Assembly (NCBI GenBank): GCA_020722645.1
Contig: DYKL01000149.1
Span: 1 to 7,961, forward strand
Length of the DNA stretch: 7,961 bases
Source of the DNA: Acetofilamentum sp.
GTDB taxonomy: Bacteria > Bacteroidota > Bacteroidia > Bacteroidales > JAFGUD01
Direction of reading: 5' to 3'
The notes below the pieces were generated by a model. It had not been told where the DNA came from and did no database searches. It saw nothing but the letters and a program-made list of their open reading frames with translations. The position numbers and the translations under genes were made by a program. Below, one piece after another: positions 6,926 through 7,961 of this stretch; the stretch's first letter is position 1; the number at the start of each line of letters is the position of its first letter.

Positions 6926-7182
6926 TCTGTATAAAAATGATTAAAAAATATAAGTTATTGCGGTATTGAATTATAATTTAATATGTGGTTTTTTATAAAA
7001 TGTCTGAAAAGTTTACATCCTAAGTTCAAGTCAATTTTTATATACTTCAAAAACTTCCCTTAATTTGAAGGATTTAATTTAATTTATTTTATTTTCTGCA
7101 ATATTACTGTATATTTTAATGTATGTGTTTAATATTCTGCAACTTATACTTAAGCTAAAATAATAAATAATTAACTGAAAAT

Positions 7183-7245
7183 CAATAATTTGCTTCCTTC
7201 GTTATCACTCAGGATGACGCTAATTGAAAAATTAACGAATTATTG
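7183..7245. repeat. REP-like dispersed repeat fragment flanked by inverted arms
   Basis: The core (7191-7219) read on the minus strand is GTCATCCTGAGTGATAACGA followed by AGG. This resembles the intergenic repeat of the GTCATTCTGAGCGAAGCGAAGAATC type that I recall as scattered through many bacterial genomes. Arms CAATAATTTG (7183-7192) and CGAATTATTG (7236-7245) are inverted copies with one mismatch and bracket the core. The likeness is from memory and was not searched. Confidence 0.45.
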
Positions 7246-7273
7246 TTCCGCATAGTTTACAAAATTATACACT

Positions 7274-7366
7274 ATGTCATTTATAAGAAAAATAAAAAAG
7301 AAAACTGGAACTTATCCTGCCGAGTATGAAAATTATCGTCAATATGGTAAAGTTAAACAAAGGTAA
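7274..7366 (+). pseudogene. N-terminal relic of an IS1634-type transposase
   Basis: An ATG at 7274 opens a 30-codon frame ending in TAA at 7364. Its translation begins MSFIRKIKKKTGTY and ends GKVKQR. This closely resembles the start of IS1634-family (DDE, IS4-related) transposases, where a phrase like FIRKIKKxxGTYYAEVxSYRxxGKVKQ opens proteins of about 500-600 residues. Here the frame stops after the first motif. The following 100 bp stay open in a shifted frame (roughly 7368-7463) but show no recognisable transposase motif, and no DDE catalytic region or terminal inverted repeats are found before the window ends. It is therefore a decayed remnant that cannot encode an active enzyme. Confidence rests on the N-terminal likeness alone. 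Confidence 0.6.
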
Positions 7367-7464
7367 AAATATAAATGAGTCCGGTCTAAAAAGCCATCAA
7401 AAAAAAGAAATAAAACACAACTACTTGATTTATAGTGTTTTACAAAGAATGATAAATCAATTCT

Positions 7465-7487
7465 AACTATTTGATAATCAAATAGTT
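7465..7487. repeat. 23-bp perfect palindrome with one central base
   Basis: AACTATTTGAT (7465-7475) and ATCAAATAGTT (7477-7487) are exact inverted copies around a single A at 7476. A T-G wobble extends the symmetry by one more position. A DNA-binding dimer site, a short RNA hairpin, or the relic of a mobile-element terminus are possible. It lies inside the decayed region after the transposase relic, about 120 bp from it. Confidence 0.5.
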
Positions 7488-7692
7488 GCTGGTTTGGGTT
7501 TGCTTTTTACGACCTTTTTATACTGAACTCATAAATATAATAGATGTTACAGAATTAGATACACTCTCAACAGCTTATAAAGTTTCTTTGATTGACCAAA
7601 AGAATAATTTTAAATAGTTTAAAGTTGTAACTTTGAAAAAAGAACAGGAGAAGATAATCAAAGCAATTGACCCTTATTTTTTTAGTTTATAA
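7486..7692 (+). pseudogene. Possible decayed coding remnant interrupted by one stop
   Basis: One plus-strand frame stays open from 7486 to 7614, meets a TAG at 7615, and continues to a TAA at 7690. The translated parts look protein-like (for example IIDVTELDTLSTAYKVSLID and, after the stop, VVTLKKEQEKIIKAIDPYF), with mixed charged and hydrophobic residues rather than low-complexity sequence. No start codon, promoter or known family is recognised. It may be a remnant of the transposase, of a passenger gene, or chance. A small inverted repeat AAAGTT/AACTTT lies within it (7621-7634). Confidence 0.25.
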
Positions 7693-7693
7693 T

Positions 7694-7871
7694 ATCAGCC
7701 TTAAAGTTAGGATATTTACAATAGCTTGTCCCGATTTTAACGGAAGTTTTGCCGATTAATACTTTAAAATAATCTGCCCCGAATATAGTTAGAGGGCTAA
7801 TAAGACGAAGTCAAAATAGGACTATATTGAAAGTAAAATCGGAAATAAATGAGCGTTAAAGTTAGGTTATT
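7694..7871. repeat. Pair of 23-bp direct repeats bounding a 132-bp segment
   Basis: The copies at 7694-7716 and 7849-7871 agree at 20 of 23 positions, with the shared core TTAAAGTTAGG. Between them lie an 8-bp inverted repeat AATATAGT/ACTATATT (7782-7789 with 7821-7828) and the small hairpin GACGAAGTC (7804-7812). The minus strand has a stop-free run of 42 codons (7810 down to the stop at 7684-7682) with no ATG. The segment is less AT-rich than its flanks. It could be a small mobile or repeat unit, or a tandem duplication now diverged. Confidence 0.4.
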
Positions 7872-7910
7872 CGTTTATATAAATTAAGCAAAAAAACTGT
7901 TTAAATTTAT

Positions 7911-7941
7911 TTTGCATATTAAGATAAATAAAGTAATTTTG
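7911..7941 (+). promoter_or_regulatory. Bacteroidota-type promoter at the right edge
   Basis: TTTG (7911-7914) and TAATTTTG (7934-7941) are exact matches to the -33 and -7 elements of the Bacteroidota primary sigma factor, with the consensus 19-bp spacer. Transcription should begin near 7948, about 10 nt before the ATG at 7958. This is the best promoter match in the window. Confidence 0.7.
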
Positions 7942-7957
7942 CACCAAAAAAAACCAA

Positions 7958-7961
7958 ATGG
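7958..7961 (+). CDS. Probable start of a gene cut off by the window
   Basis: An ATG lies at 7958-7960, about 16 nt after a strong promoter and preceded by the A-rich stretch CACCAAAAAAAACCAA that suits Bacteroidota translation starts. Only the first codon and one base are visible, so the product is unknown. The call depends on the promoter alone. Confidence 0.3.

Larger units (their letters stand above)
6558..7273. other. Gene-free AT-rich region after the DUF190 gene
   Basis: No convincing coding frame is seen on either strand; the few ATG-started frames are below 20 codons. The region holds a hairpin (6621-6643), a short palindrome (6689-6700), a C-rich patch (6805-6925), a 7-bp stem (7045-7051 with 7064-7070), a repeated TTCTGCAA (7094-7101 and 7135-7142) and a REP-like unit (7183-7245). 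Two promoter-like sites sit back to back: TTTG (6747-6750) with TATTGTTG (6774-6781) on the plus strand (one mismatch, long 23-bp spacer), and TAATTTTG on the minus strand (6789-6782) without a clear -33 element. Confidence 0.6.

Noticed and set aside
6938..6970. Ten-codon frame starting MIKKYK after the C-rich patch
   Set aside because: Too short, with no promoter element at a suitable distance and no conserved feature.
6558..7961. CRISPR array, tRNA or rRNA in the gene-free region
   Set aside because: No regularly spaced repeats, no cloverleaf with a T-loop signature and no rRNA-like sequence were seen.

Overview
The window looks like a piece of a Bacteroidota chromosome. It is very AT-rich, none of its genes has a clear Shine-Dalgarno sequence, two sites match the Bacteroidota promoter element TAnnTTTG, and the proteins (a TonB-dependent receptor, lipoproteins with Bacteroidota-style signal peptides, a receiver-PAS-cyclase) are typical of that phylum. 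No genus can be named from what is visible. All six complete genes are on the plus strand and form two tight clusters.

Cluster 1 (194-4025) is an uptake operon. It encodes a BtuB-like TonB-dependent outer-membrane receptor, a periplasmic substrate-binding lipoprotein of the BtuF/FepB type (14 bp downstream), and a small predicted beta-barrel lipoprotein of unknown role that starts inside the stop codon of the previous gene (ATGA overlap). Receptor and binding protein would pass one ligand, cobalamin or an iron chelate, across the outer membrane and periplasm. The inner-membrane permease and ATPase are not in the window. The 193-bp leader holds several inverted repeats but no recognisable B12 box.

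Cluster 2 (4210-6557) starts just after a good TAnnTTTG promoter. It encodes a receiver-PAS-coiled-coil-class III adenylyl cyclase with a complete catalytic set, the fluoride channel CrcB/FluC, and a DUF190 protein with a PII-like fold. The gaps are 2 bp and 0 bp, so the three are almost certainly co-transcribed. A cAMP-producing enzyme beside a membrane channel and a PII-like protein suggests, but does not prove, that a nucleotide signal tunes the channel. This is the most interesting hypothesis here.

The last 1.4 kb (6558-7957) has no intact gene. It holds a C-rich structured patch, a fragment of a dispersed REP-like repeat, the broken N-terminus of an IS1634-type transposase, a 23-bp near-perfect palindrome, a pair of 23-bp direct repeats, and at the edge a textbook Bacteroidota promoter followed by an ATG, the likely start of a gene beyond the window. 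It reads as a graveyard of mobile DNA between two functional regions.
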